DNA from: Sphingobacterium kitahiroshimense
GTDB taxonomy: Bacteria > Bacteroidota > Bacteroidia > Sphingobacteriales > Sphingobacteriaceae
Assembly: GCF_025961315.1 (NCBI RefSeq)
Contig: NZ_JAOQNK010000001.1
Coordinates: 558,001-622,000 of the forward strand
Length of the DNA stretch: 64,000 nucleotides
Direction: 5' to 3'
Shown here: positions 17,604 to 26,199 of the stretch, piece after piece
How the letters are laid out: each line of letters starts with the position of its first letter
How positions within the stretch are numbered: position 1 is the stretch's first letter
Made by a program: the position numbers and the translations under genes
The notes under the pieces: model-generated
Database searches by the model: none
Told to the model about the DNA's origin: nothing
The model's input: the letters and a program-made list of their open reading frames with translations, nothing else

Positions 17604-17734
17604 TTCCAGGGCATTGCGGTGGAAACAACTTCATCAAAAAGTCATCACAATAATTGATCACCTCACTGATGTGGGCGATCGATCAAAATAGATGAATAAA
17701 CTAGATCATAATTTTTTAACATAACAATTCAATC

Positions 17735-17965
17735 ATGAACATGACGTCCCTAATTTTAGGAGCTTTTATAAGCCTGGCTATGGTCACAGGATGTGGCAAT
17801 GCCAATAATGATAATAAAGACGCTGATAAAAAATATTCAGACACGATCGATGATCAGGGAAATCCCATTTATCCAGATAGCGTCAATCAGGACTCCACCA
17901 CGGTCAACTACCGGGATACAACTTCCAATATACCAAGTGGTACAGTCCCTCCTACTTCAAAATAG
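17735..17965 (+). CDS. Small lipoprotein
   Basis: 76 residues. A signal peptide ends in VTGC at residues 17-20. The mature part of about 57 residues is hydrophilic and rich in Asp, Asn, Ser and Thr, so it is probably disordered. No family recognised. Another lipoprotein of this type lies at 20823. It is downstream of sigma factor 2 by 131 bp. Confidence 0.7.
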   Translation: MNMTSLILGAFISLAMVTGCGNANNDNKDADKKYSDTIDDQGNPIYPDSVNQDSTTVNYRDTTSNIPSGTVPPTSK

Positions 17966-18108
17966 GATGATTACTGAAGTAGAAATAAGTTCCTTAAAAC
18001 AACTGGATATATAATCAAAAAAATGTGTTTTTAAGTTTAAAACAAACTTTTACCCATCACCGGTTGTTTTATTAAAGAAGCGCAATAGTTAACAAAAAAG
18101 ATTCAATC

Positions 18109-18369
18109 ATGGAAAACTCACAATTAAAAGAAGAATTTGAACAAGTAAACGAAAGTAGTGGCACTTCCCCACATCGTTATGGTAAAGAAGCTTTTAGAAA
18201 AGAGAAAAAAGCAAAATGTAATAAGAATCTCTTCTGGTTAGGCGGAGCAATTGTAGCCCTAGCGATATGGAAATACTGCGAATCAAATCATAAAAAAAGT
18301 GGATTGCTAGCCATGTTGGATGGCGGTAAAAGCTCTTGTCCGACCGACTTATTAAAATCCAGAAGATAA
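18109..18369 (+). CDS. Small single-span membrane protein
   Basis: 86 residues. A charged N-terminal half (Glu/Lys-rich) precedes one membrane helix, NLFWLGGAIVALAIWKYC, at about 44-61, followed by a short basic tail. No family recognised. TTTTACCC lies 54 bp before the start and may be a weak copy of the stress box. It stands in a row of small genes on the same strand. Confidence 0.65.
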   Translation: MENSQLKEEFEQVNESSGTSPHRYGKEAFRKEKKAKCNKNLFWLGGAIVALAIWKYCESNHKKSGLLAMLDGGKSSCPTDLLKSRR

Positions 18370-18459
18370 CAAGTTCGAGATCAATCTGTATCTCCTTATT
18401 GCTAGTTATCGCAAAAGGTATCCATATATCATTTTAAACAAACATTTAACGCCATTAAC

Positions 18460-18966
18460 ATGAGTCAAGAGAATATTATAAACAGAGAAGAAGCTCGACA
18501 AAAAATCAAAGAGCTTGCCGAAGGCATCAATTATTGTTTTTTCTGTACCGATCTGAAACAGCCACCATTCGAATCCACTCCGATGAGTGTTCAAGAAGTG
18601 GATGATCAGGGCAATATCTGGTTTCTTGCATCAAAAGAAAGCGATAAATACAAAAATATTAATCAGGACAAACAAGTACAGCTGTATTTTTCAGATCCTT
18701 CTTCCATGGAGTACCTTGCTTTATACGGAAGTGCGAAAGCCGTCGATGATCAGCAAAGAATTGACAAATACTGGAATAAATTTGTAGAAGGTTGGTTTGA
18801 AAAAGGCCGTGAAGATCCCAATATCATTTTATTTAAGATCGTTCCTGAAAAGGCACATTACTGGGATACCAAACATCATAAACTTGTTTCCTATGCCGTC
18901 ACACTGATTAATGCCATAGGTGGCGATCTGGGTGATCAAGGAAGAGAAGGTGACATCCTGGTATAA
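18460..18966 (+). CDS. Pyridoxamine 5'-phosphate oxidase family general stress protein
   Basis: 168 residues. It has the split-barrel flavin-binding fold: YCFFCTDLKQPPFESTPMSVQEVDDQGNIWFLASKESDKYKNI, then VQLYFSDPSSMEYLALYGSAKAVDDQQRIDKYWNKFVEGWF. This is the general stress protein 26 pattern. Members bind FMN or F420 and may handle reactive flavin chemistry. The final VSYAVTLINAIGGDLGDQGREGDI is typical of the group. It is followed 45 bp later by a small lipoprotein gene and is probably in an operon with it. Confidence 0.88.
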   Translation: MSQENIINREEARQKIKELAEGINYCFFCTDLKQPPFESTPMSVQEVDDQGNIWFLASKESDKYKNINQDKQVQLYFSDPSSMEYLALYGSAKAVDDQQRIDKYWNKFVEGWFEKGREDPNIILFKIVPEKAHYWDTKHHKLVSYAVTLINAIGGDLGDQGREGDILV

Positions 18967-19010
18967 CTGGTAGTATTAAAAAAGTAGAAATTCACAAAAA
19001 CACATATATT

Positions 19011-19475
19011 ATGAGAAAAGTAGCATTATTGACAATGGCGTTATCTGCCGCTACACTATACGCATGTAACAACACACCACAGGAAAAAGCAGAAAAAGCA
19101 ATGGAACAGACAGAAGAGAAAGCAATGGATGCTGCCACTGATGCTGAAAAAGCTTCTGATAAAGCAGCAAATATTGATATGGAAAAAACAGTCTATTCCA
19201 ATATGGCCGCGGCAAATGCAGCAGTAGCTAAAATTGCGATGCCTGCATTATCAAATAGTAAAGCAAAAGAATTGGCTTCAGACTTAGGTAAGTCAATTGT
19301 AGATCGCATCAATGCGAAAACAAACGATGATATTGTTGAAGCCGAAAAAGATATCATTGAGGACAGAACTGATGTGGAGAAAGCATTCTTAGAAAAGAAA
19401 ATCTCTGCTCAGGATAAAGATCATATTTTAAAATATGGTGATGACTGTCTAGCTGCCGCACGCGGAGCAGTGTAG
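19011..19475 (+). CDS. Helical lipoprotein of unknown function
   Basis: 154 residues. The signal peptide ends in YAC at residue 19. Residues 25-60 are Ala/Glu/Lys-rich and form a likely coiled coil. The rest is a helical region (AAANAAVAKIAMPALSNSKAKELASDLGKSI) of no known family. It is downstream of the PPOX gene and ends in a very clear terminator. A role in envelope stress is inferred from context only. Confidence 0.7.
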   Translation: MRKVALLTMALSAATLYACNNTPQEKAEKAMEQTEEKAMDAATDAEKASDKAANIDMEKTVYSNMAAANAAVAKIAMPALSNSKAKELASDLGKSIVDRINAKTNDDIVEAEKDIIEDRTDVEKAFLEKKISAQDKDHILKYGDDCLAAARGAV

Positions 19476-19490
19476 TCTTCCGGTCAGATA

Positions 19491-19527
19491 AAAAAAAGCT
19501 AGCATTTTATAAATGCTAGCTTTTTTT
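19491..19527. terminator. Strong bidirectional terminator
   Basis: 17-base perfect arms (A7-GCTAGCATTT and AAATGCTAGC-T7) with a 3-base loop. It lies between convergent genes and can serve both. Confidence 0.9.
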
Positions 19528-19549
19528 GTGTGTTTATAAATGCATCATA

Positions 19550-20434
19550 CTAGATGGTGACACGTCCTCCGGTAGCCGGTATTGTCGCTCCCGAAATATA
19601 AGAAGCTGCGGCTGACGCTAAAAATACATAAATAGGTGCCAGCTCTGCAGGCTGGCCAGGTCGGCCGATCGGAGTATTGGCTCCAAATTTTTCATGATCA
19701 GGAATGGTGCTCGGAATCAATGGTGTCCACACCGGTCCGGGTGCAACAGCATTGACCCGGATATCTGAACCATCCTCAAAAAATTGCTGGGCAAGGCTGG
19801 CGGTATAATTTTGGATCGCCGCTTTTGTCGCTGCATAGGGCAACAAAGATGGATTAGGATCATAAGCATTAACAGAAGTCGTATTGATCACACTCCCACC
19901 TTTGGGAAGATGTGGCTTGGCATGTTTGGTCAAATAAAACATCCCGCTCACATTTGTTTCAAATGTCTTATTCCATTCTTCGGCAGAGATATCGGTCACA
20001 GACTGATAACTCATCTGATAGGCCGCATTGTTAATTAAAATATCCAGTCTTCCAAATTCCTTGATCGTATGCTCAATAGCGGACTCACAAAAAGATTCTT
20101 CCCGTATATCTCCTTGAATCAGCAGTGCTTTTCTTCCAGCCTTTTCAATCCAGCTCGCTGTATCTGCAGCATCTTCACTTTCGACCTCATCCAGATAGAT
20201 AATTGCGATATCAGCACCTTCCCTTGCCATGGCTATGGCAACCGCTTTGCCGATACCTGAATCTCCGCCGGTGATTAAACAGACCTGCCCGGTTAGCAAA
20301 TTATTTCCAATATATGATTTCTCTCCATGGTCGGGCACGGGATCCATTTTCTTGGATACGCCCGGCACAGGCTGATCCTGTTTCTTAAATGGCGGTTGCG
20401 GATACGCAGGATGTTTTGATGTCGTAACTTTCAT
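19550..20434 (-). CDS. Short-chain dehydrogenase/reductase, general stress type
   Basis: 294 residues from ATG (MKVTTSKHPAYPQPPF); an upstream TTG start is unlikely. The N-terminal extension of about 45 residues (QPPFKKQDQPVPG) is typical of the stress-linked SDR group (YhdG, general stress protein 39). The NAD(P) site is TGGDSGIGKAV, the core NNAAYQ, and the catalytic pair is in SLLPYAATKAA (Tyr and Lys). The end holds GRPGQPAELAPIYVFLASAAASYISG. The substrate is unknown. A TAACCC variant of the stress box lies 76 bp upstream. Confidence 0.92.
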   Translation of the reverse strand: MKVTTSKHPAYPQPPFKKQDQPVPGVSKKMDPVPDHGEKSYIGNNLLTGQVCLITGGDSGIGKAVAIAMAREGADIAIIYLDEVESEDAADTASWIEKAGRKALLIQGDIREESFCESAIEHTIKEFGRLDILINNAAYQMSYQSVTDISAEEWNKTFETNVSGMFYLTKHAKPHLPKGGSVINTTSVNAYDPNPSLLPYAATKAAIQNYTASLAQQFFEDGSDIRVNAVAPGPVWTPLIPSTIPDHEKFGANTPIGRPGQPAELAPIYVFLASAAASYISGATIPATGGRVTI

Positions 20435-20509
20435 AAGAATAATTTTTAGTGAACTTGTTAATCTTCCCAATACAAGAGATTAAAGCAGGTAGGTATAACT
20501 TCTTATATT

Positions 20510-20515
20510 GGGTTA
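20510..20515 (-). promoter_or_regulatory. Stress-box variant (TAACCC)
   Basis: Reads CTTATAACCCAATATAAG in gene direction, 76 bp before the SDR start. The sequence is also an imperfect palindrome. Confidence 0.3.
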
Positions 20516-20646
20516 TAAGAATCGTATTGTGCGCGTGCAAAAAGCAAGCATTCCACAATCAGCACTGTGCTTTACCTGATCTTTAGGTTGGCGCTAACAA
20601 CCTAAAGATTTAAAACAATGCCGATGTGGAATGCCTGATGTCAAAA

Positions 20647-20811
20647 TTATCGTTGCCACATATAAAGGAAGACAATGATCATGACAATTACTGCAATCCA
20701 AATTGCCCATGGGATCGTTTTGGCAGCAGGTTTATCACCCTGTTCTTCATGTGCTTCCTTTGGGACTTCTTCCTCTGAGAAATTAGTCTTGTTATCAAAA
20801 TTGTTTTCCAT
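20647..20811 (-). CDS. Small single-span membrane protein
   Basis: 54 residues: an acidic N-terminal half (MENNFDNKTNFSEEEVPKE), then one membrane helix near the C-terminus (WAIWIAVIVMIIVFLYMW). It ends QR. No family is recognised, but the layout (charged head, single span, short tail) is like the small protein at 18109. It is 11 bp after the lipoprotein gene on the same strand and therefore probably in the same operon. Confidence 0.65.
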   Translation of the reverse strand: MENNFDNKTNFSEEEVPKEAHEEQGDKPAAKTIPWAIWIAVIVMIIVFLYMWQR

Positions 20812-20822
20812 GATTTCTTAAG

Positions 20823-21044
20823 TTATTTAATAGAATCACTTTTTGTAGAATCTATTTTAATCGTATCGCCCTGCAAAGTCATTTCCTGCTGTTCGCTTAA
20901 ATTGTAGCGTGTTTCATCACCTGCAGAGGGAGCAATTGTACTACTATTACCTTCACTGTTGTTACTTTTTGAGTCATTCTGACATGAACCCATTATACCT
21001 AAAACTATAATTCCCGATAATGCCGCTAATTTGAAGTTTTTCAT
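20823..21044 (-). CDS. Small lipoprotein
   Basis: 73 residues from MKNFKLAALSG. An ATG 24 bp upstream would move the signal peptide inwards, so it was not chosen. The signal ends GIMGSC at about residue 21. The mature part is hydrophilic and rich in Ser, Asn, Asp and Glu, like the lipoprotein at 17735. Function unknown. It is the first gene of a pair with the small membrane protein. Confidence 0.65.
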   Translation of the reverse strand: MKNFKLAALSGIIVLGIMGSCQNDSKSNNSEGNSSTIAPSAGDETRYNLSEQQEMTLQGDTIKIDSTKSDSIK

Positions 21045-21131
21045 AGTGTTATAAATTGATGTATACATAAATAACGACTGTATCAGGGTGATTGTTTGCT
21101 CAATATCACGATATACGCATTAAAACAAAGA

Positions 21132-21155
21132 AGCACAGGTATTAATACCTGTGCT
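21132..21155 (-). terminator. Terminator of the response regulator gene
   Basis: A perfect 24-base palindrome, AGCACAGGTATT / AATACCTGTGCT, followed in minus-strand direction by a T-rich tail. It is 40 bp after the stop codon. Confidence 0.7.
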
Positions 21156-21194
21156 CCCTTTCATTTATTATTATTGTTAACCTTCTTTGTTCCA

Positions 21195-21851
21195 TTATTG
21201 CATTAAACCTGTTCTAATCGCATATTTAATCAGCGCAGCGGTATTTTTCACACCGGTTTTTTCAAGTAAATTTTGTCTATGCCCTTCTACAGTACGTTTG
21301 CTTAAAAATAGTTTATCAGCGATCTGCATATTCGTAAATCCCTCACCAATGAGCTCCAGTACTTCCATCTCTCTTTCCGAAAGCCCCATCTTCTCCATGA
21401 TCTGTTCAATGTTTAAGAAAGCAGTTGGTGACTTCTGTAAAGTATCGAGCATGATACCTCCAATCTCTTCACAGATAAACTGTCCACCATTGGCAACATG
21501 TCTAATGGCATACAGCATTTCCTCGTATCCTACATTTTTGACGAGATAGCCATTCGCACCATTCTTAAAAGCTTGCAGTACATGCTGTAAACTATTCAAC
21601 ATGGAGAGAACAATTATTTTTACAGACGGGTACTGCGATTTCACTTTCAATATGAGTTCCAGCCCATCCATATCTGCCATATTAATATCGGTTATCAGAA
21701 CATCTGGAATATTCCCTTTGCTCATGATTTCCAATACCTCATTACCATTCGTTCCCTGATCAATAACTTCCAGATCAGATTGCGATTCCAATAATAGTTT
21801 CACTCCATTGAGGACAACTAGATGATCTTCAGCTATAACAATTTTAACCAT
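21195..21851 (-). CDS. NarL/FixJ-type response regulator
   Basis: 218 residues. The receiver domain (1-120) has the phospho-accepting Asp in VLITDINMADMDGLEL, a Ser in IIVLSML and the Lys in GYLVKNVG. The C-terminal LuxR-type helix-turn-helix is at about 150-215 (LSEREMEVLELIGEGFTNMQIADKLFLSKRTVEGHRQNLLEKTG). The gene is 2 bp downstream of a degenerate histidine kinase gene. Since that kinase cannot phosphorylate itself on His, the Asp here must be charged by another kinase or by a small phosphodonor, if at all. The phytochrome-like kinase divergent at 22836 is one candidate. Confidence 0.93.
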   Translation of the reverse strand: MVKIVIAEDHLVVLNGVKLLLESQSDLEVIDQGTNGNEVLEIMSKGNIPDVLITDINMADMDGLELILKVKSQYPSVKIIVLSMLNSLQHVLQAFKNGANGYLVKNVGYEEMLYAIRHVANGGQFICEEIGGIMLDTLQKSPTAFLNIEQIMEKMGLSEREMEVLELIGEGFTNMQIADKLFLSKRTVEGHRQNLLEKTGVKNTAALIKYAIRTGLMQ

Positions 21852-21853
21852 AT

Positions 21854-22468
21854 TTAATTTAGTTTTACAATAACTACTATCTTATTCTCTTGATTGTCAC
21901 TTGCAAATGTTAGTGATCCTTCAAGCAGATTAACGCGGTTTTGCAGTTTTTTAATTTTTTTACTATTGCTTTGTTTAAGTTTATCTATATAATTATTGTT
22001 AAGTCCATATACTTCAAGATATAAATCATGATCATCGGCATATAGATGAATCCCTAAAAATGGTAGTTCATCTGTTACAATTGCCGAGACAACATACCTG
22101 ACCATATGAAAGATGAGCAACTGACAGCTAAAATCCAAGTCGTTCACTTGCTTATCCACAGCAATATCGTTATTTGGATTGCTAACCAGAAAATGATCTT
22201 CCAAGGCTCTTTTCAATCCAAAGTCACGTAAAACACCATTTAACAAAATGTTTGATAAATGCTGTACTTTACTGATCGTGTCGGTGACCATATTTTTGGT
22301 ATTATCCAACTCAACCGAGTTACCATGCTCCATCGCATAGCGTTGCAAATTCAAGCGTATTGCATATAGATCCTGGGCAATATTTTCCCTCAGAACCTGT
22401 CCATACTTCAAATTCCGCTTCTCATATTCCTTGATTACTATTTTATAAAATTCCTCCCGTTTGTTCAT
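21854..22468 (-). CDS. Degenerate HisKA_3-type histidine kinase (no phospho-accepting His)
   Basis: 204 residues. The sequence aligns with the dimerisation and ATPase parts of NarX-like kinases: RENIAQDLYAIRLNLQRY matches the H-box IAxDLHDGxGxxLSAIKLNL but lacks the His and about eight residues after it. The next helix (ISKVQHLSNILLNGVLRDFGLKRALEDH) is well kept. The ATPase part has lost the DxGxG motif, although its last strands remain (LQNRVNLLEGSLTF). There is no sensor domain or membrane helix. It is cytoplasmic and paired with the response regulator. It may act as a binding partner or phosphatase and not as a kinase. Confidence 0.75.
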   Translation of the reverse strand: MNKREEFYKIVIKEYEKRNLKYGQVLRENIAQDLYAIRLNLQRYAMEHGNSVELDNTKNMVTDTISKVQHLSNILLNGVLRDFGLKRALEDHFLVSNPNNDIAVDKQVNDLDFSCQLLIFHMVRYVVSAIVTDELPFLGIHLYADDHDLYLEVYGLNNNYIDKLKQSNSKKIKKLQNRVNLLEGSLTFASDNQENKIVVIVKLN

Positions 22469-22835
22469 ACTCTGATGTCATGAAATAAGGTTATTTGCAT
22501 AACACTTAAAGATGCAGATAGCTTTAAGCAAAGATCGCACCGTTACTACAAAAATTAATACTTAATTACAATACGTATATATACGCTGAAAACTGATTCT
22601 AAGATTTATGTCGCATAAAGAATTCATTTTCAATTAAAAATGTGTATGAATGTTCAAACAAAAAAATCAAATAAAAAATTGATTAAAATAAAAAAAAGAG
22701 TTTTTCCTATTTTAATCCTTATATTTAGGAAACATTTAATTTTTTTTTAAGAATTAATAATTCAATACTGCCTCCACTGATGGAAGTAATTCATTTTTTT
22801 TATTAAATTTAGCATGCTCCAACGCAATTAATAAA
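22469..22835. other. Divergent intergenic region, 367 bp
   Basis: Very AT-rich. It lies between the degenerate kinase (minus) and the phytochrome-like kinase (plus). I see no gene, hairpin or repeat I can support. Confidence 0.5.
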
Positions 22836-25016
22836 ATGGAAAACAACGTGCCTTTACCCATTAACTTTATTCAACAATTTGGTAGTCTCATTGTCCTTGA
22901 TTTTGATTTTCATATCACAGGAGTAAGCGAAAATGTTCTTCATACGGTCAATCAAACAGAACATAATCTCATTTTAGGATCTAAATTTGATCTCTATTTT
23001 GCTGATTTATTTGGAAAACATTTTGTAAAAATATGTCAGGTATTGGAAAATATACGGGATAAAAAATATCCGAGACAGATCTTGCCCCTCAAATTACCAA
23101 ATAAAAGAATCTATCTCAAATTAAGTTTACACGATGATCATTTGTTTATCGAATGGGAGGAGCAGTATAAAAAATATACTTCGGCAAAAAAAATAAATGA
23201 GTTTAGTTTCCTTTTAGACACCATAAAACCCAACAACTGGGATCTGGTCTGCCACGCTATTAACCGGATCCTTCATTATGACCATGTATTTGTCGTTCAG
23301 GTGCAGGAAACGGGCTATAGCCAGGTCATTGCAGAAGATACGTTAGACGGGAAAGCATATTACAGGAATATGGAATTCTCGAAAAGCTTTATGCCGAAAG
23401 AGGTTTTCCCCTATTACAGCATGTGTTCATACCGCTATAGTCCCAATCTACGGGATAACCAGCAACAGTTCTATTCCATTGATCCAAAGATCAATCTACT
23501 GGAGAGTCAGTTGGCTCCAGTTCCTGAACTGCACCGGCTCTTCCTATCGGAAAAGGAAGTTACAAGTGCCCTGTTTTTTTCTATACATGTAGGTGGACAG
23601 TTTTGGGGGCTTTTAATTGGGCATCATCACAAAGAAAAGAATATCGATCTGCAGCAACGAAAGCTCTGTACTTTTATGATCCAAAATGCCACCAGTAAAT
23701 ATGAAAACTACATCAATCAGGATCTGTTGGAGCGAGGCAAACTTCTAAAAGACGTGGAAGTCAATCTGAAAATTGATTTGTTAAAATACAAGACGGCCAA
23801 TTGTGCCCTTGTGCAACATATGGGTACCATCATGGACATGGTCAATGCAGACGGTCTGGCCATATTTAATCAGGGTGATGTTTATTTTCACGGGATCTGT
23901 CCGAATAAAGGACAGCTATATGAGATCATAACCTTTATTCAGACCCACTCCGAAAAAGCCTTATTTAAGGATAATAATTTTAGAGAAAGCCATGGGGAAA
24001 AGATTAAAGGACAATTACCTTTTGCAGGGCTTATGTATCTTAAGATAGGGCTTTTGAGTGATCAGGTCCTGATTTGGTTCCGAAAAGAAACCGTGAGCAA
24101 TGTAATGGAGATGCATGTCACTCCGGAAACAGATGGCAACGATGGGATTAAACAGATAGACCTCACTGAAAGTGTTAATTACGATATCGCTACCCCTTGG
24201 AACGATGTCGAAATCAGTTTTGTACTACGCCTAAATCAAATTTTAAAGGAATCCATTGTTGGAAAATTAAAAGACAAACAACAATGGAGTGAACAGCTGT
24301 TAGCACTCAACAATGAATTGGAGATGTTAACCTTTACACTTTCCCACGATTTAAAAAATCCATTATCCATTCTCAAAATGGGGATCCAATTTTTACAGAA
24401 CAGTAAACAGTCTCTCAATCCCGCAGCACTGCAAAAATGGTACAGCAATCTGATCGCCAGCACGGAAAGTATTGAAAGTATCATCAACAATGTCGTGTTA
24501 CTTTCCCAACGTAAAACCGGAACCTTCACGAAAGATCCGATTCCGATGGCATACACATTGGATCAGATCTATAAAGAAAGTATTATCCTGCACAATCCCG
24601 CTTTAGCAACGGTTGATTACGGTAAATTGCTTCCGGTATGGGGTGAGAAAAGTGCTTTGTATCAGATCTTCAGTAATATCATCGGCAATGCGATCAAGTA
24701 CAGTCCTGGCACCGCCGGCGTAAAGCTTCACATTGACAGCTATTTTGAAGATGAGCAGGTCTGTTATAAGATAAAAGATCAGGGTATCGGTATTCCCAAA
24801 GAAAACCTGCACAGCATATTTGAGATTTTTAAAAGGGGAAAAAATGTGGATCACATCGAAGGAACAGGTGTAGGTCTTTCCTTAGTGAAGCGTATTATGG
24901 AAAGATTAGGGGGAACCATCAAAATAGATTCTGAAGAAGAAAAAGGAACGACCGTTTACCTCTACTTCCCTATTGTTGAAGAATTCCCACCCAGTATGCT
25001 TTTAGATGATCTGTAA
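22836..25016 (+). CDS. Phytochrome-like sensor histidine kinase without bilin attachment site
   Basis: 726 residues. The layout is PAS (about 8-105), GAF (about 125-300), PHY-like (about 310-470), HisKA (His504 in TLSHDLKNPLS) and HATPase (GNAIKYSP, DQGIGIP, GTGVGLSL). The GAF end FWGLLIGHHH and PELHRLFLS match the His positions of bacteriophytochromes, but the N-terminal Cys that holds biliverdin is missing and the PASDIP motif is replaced by SKSFMP. Thus it probably does not bind bilin in the usual way. It is cytoplasmic and has no fused receiver. It is divergent from the degenerate kinase and response regulator pair, which may be its target. Confidence 0.85.
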   Translation: MENNVPLPINFIQQFGSLIVLDFDFHITGVSENVLHTVNQTEHNLILGSKFDLYFADLFGKHFVKICQVLENIRDKKYPRQILPLKLPNKRIYLKLSLHDDHLFIEWEEQYKKYTSAKKINEFSFLLDTIKPNNWDLVCHAINRILHYDHVFVVQVQETGYSQVIAEDTLDGKAYYRNMEFSKSFMPKEVFPYYSMCSYRYSPNLRDNQQQFYSIDPKINLLESQLAPVPELHRLFLSEKEVTSALFFSIHVGGQFWGLLIGHHHKEKNIDLQQRKLCTFMIQNATSKYENYINQDLLERGKLLKDVEVNLKIDLLKYKTANCALVQHMGTIMDMVNADGLAIFNQGDVYFHGICPNKGQLYEIITFIQTHSEKALFKDNNFRESHGEKIKGQLPFAGLMYLKIGLLSDQVLIWFRKETVSNVMEMHVTPETDGNDGIKQIDLTESVNYDIATPWNDVEISFVLRLNQILKESIVGKLKDKQQWSEQLLALNNELEMLTFTLSHDLKNPLSILKMGIQFLQNSKQSLNPAALQKWYSNLIASTESIESIINNVVLLSQRKTGTFTKDPIPMAYTLDQIYKESIILHNPALATVDYGKLLPVWGEKSALYQIFSNIIGNAIKYSPGTAGVKLHIDSYFEDEQVCYKIKDQGIGIPKENLHSIFEIFKRGKNVDHIEGTGVGLSLVKRIMERLGGTIKIDSEEEKGTTVYLYFPIVEEFPPSMLLDDL

Positions 25017-25024
25017 AAAAATTG

Positions 25025-25528
25025 CTAATCATCCAGATCAAGGGTGAACCGGTACAGTTCATGGATAATATGGTTGACTGCGGTGATATAAATCTGGGCA
25101 GCATCGCAGTCTACACAGTGCAGTGTTTTTCGCATATGGATACCACTAAAGCATATGGCTATAAAGATATCGCCCACCTCAGCTTGATGTTCAGTGGATG
25201 AATCCGGAAAAGCCATCCCGGTTATCGCCACATAAACATCGGCCTCCACTAATTTTTTAAGCCCCTCCAGCATTTCAAACGTGACTTCCGATGACTCTGG
25301 AGTAAAGTAAGAAATGCTATGATCATCCACCTGCAACAAAGACTTTTTGACACTTGTCGCATAACTCGTCACTCCTCCTAAGAAATAAGATCCAGAGTCC
25401 GTCTGCATACTCAGCACACTGCCGAGAAAACCACCCGTCATACTTTCTCCTATAAAGACCTTGAGCTGGTTATCTTTTAAAAACTGACCAACTTTGTCTA
25501 ATGTTGTCGTATCAATATATTCCATCAT
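25025..25528 (-). CDS. CinA C-terminal-type nicotinamide-nucleotide amidohydrolase family protein
   Basis: 167 residues, only the C-terminal domain of CinA. It has the GESMTGGFLGSVL motif with the catalytic Ser, then YFLGGVTSYATSVKKSLLQV, and AITGMAFPD, all typical. The family (PncC) hydrolyses nicotinamide mononucleotide to nicotinate mononucleotide and ammonia. It is cytoplasmic. It is convergent with the phytochrome-like kinase gene. In other bacteria stand-alone CinA-type genes are often in stress regulons. Two adjacent ATG codons are possible starts. Confidence 0.85.
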   Translation of the reverse strand: MMEYIDTTTLDKVGQFLKDNQLKVFIGESMTGGFLGSVLSMQTDSGSYFLGGVTSYATSVKKSLLQVDDHSISYFTPESSEVTFEMLEGLKKLVEADVYVAITGMAFPDSSTEHQAEVGDIFIAICFSGIHMRKTLHCVDCDAAQIYITAVNHIIHELYRFTLDLDD

Positions 25529-25659
25529 ATATGTTAATTGTTAGTGGTGATGAAGTGAAAACTTTATTTACAAACAACTTGGACACCCCAATAGTTCATT
25601 ATAGACATTTCCAGATAGGATAATATTTATTTTAATAGCAGAGATCCGCACTATTTCAG

Positions 25660-25675
25660 GGGGTATAAATACCCA
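25660..25675. promoter_or_regulatory. Palindromic stress-box GGGTATAAATACCC, copy 1
   Basis: GGGTAT-AA-ATACCC. The 12-base core is shared with the copy 145 bp downstream. It contains ATACCC in the plus direction. The distance to the CinA-type start on the other strand is about 133 bp. Confidence 0.4.
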
Positions 25676-25807
25676 ATTTTGGCAACCAGCACGCAAATAA
25701 TACTGACATTTCCAAAGACGTTTCACTGCCTAAGGTCCTTTAGGAGCAAGACTATATTGCTAATACACTATCAGTCACATCCCTATAGATAAAATGACTA
25801 TACAACA

Positions 25808-25821
25808 GGTATAAATACCCG
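25808..25821 (+). promoter_or_regulatory. Palindromic stress-box GGTATAAATACCCG, copy 2
   Basis: Same core as copy 1. It is 380 bp before the trehalose synthase start, which is further than for other copies. Confidence 0.35.
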
Positions 25822-26199
25822 CTATATTAAAGATGGCTTTTATTAAACTTTTAAACGCTTTTTTGGCTGGAAATTCGCTTGTATACAGCTGTGATTTAAA
25901 GCAATCCGTATAAAGCCTCTCCAGGCGCACGAGATCGCAAAATACTATAGAACATCATATATTTATGAACACATCAACACTATTCAAAACACTAAAAACA
26001 GATGACTTGCCTCCCTGTCCAAGGCCAGTCTACAAAAAGATATGGGCATTGAACCTGCAGCATGGAACAAAAATGTGCAGTAGTCCAGGCTTTATCCAAA
26101 TAATAAACACCCCATTGTAGCACAAAACTTAAATAATAATTAGCGCGTTAAAAACCGACGGCCTACACATTACAAGATCGTCCAAAATCTGAGAAAACC

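Larger units (their letters stand above)
25529..26199. other. Intergenic region, 671 bp, with two palindromic boxes
   Basis: It lies between the CinA-type gene (minus) and the trehalose operon (plus). GGTATAAATACC occurs twice, inside 25660-25675 and at 25808-25819. A frame of 51 codons from 25965 has no supporting feature and was not called. The trehalose operon therefore has a long untranslated leader or a second, unseen promoter. Confidence 0.5.

Noticed and set aside
25965..26120. 51-codon frame starting MNTSTLFKTLKTDD upstream of otsAB
   Set aside because: No ribosome binding site, no recognisable motif and no conserved pattern. It is possible but unsupported.
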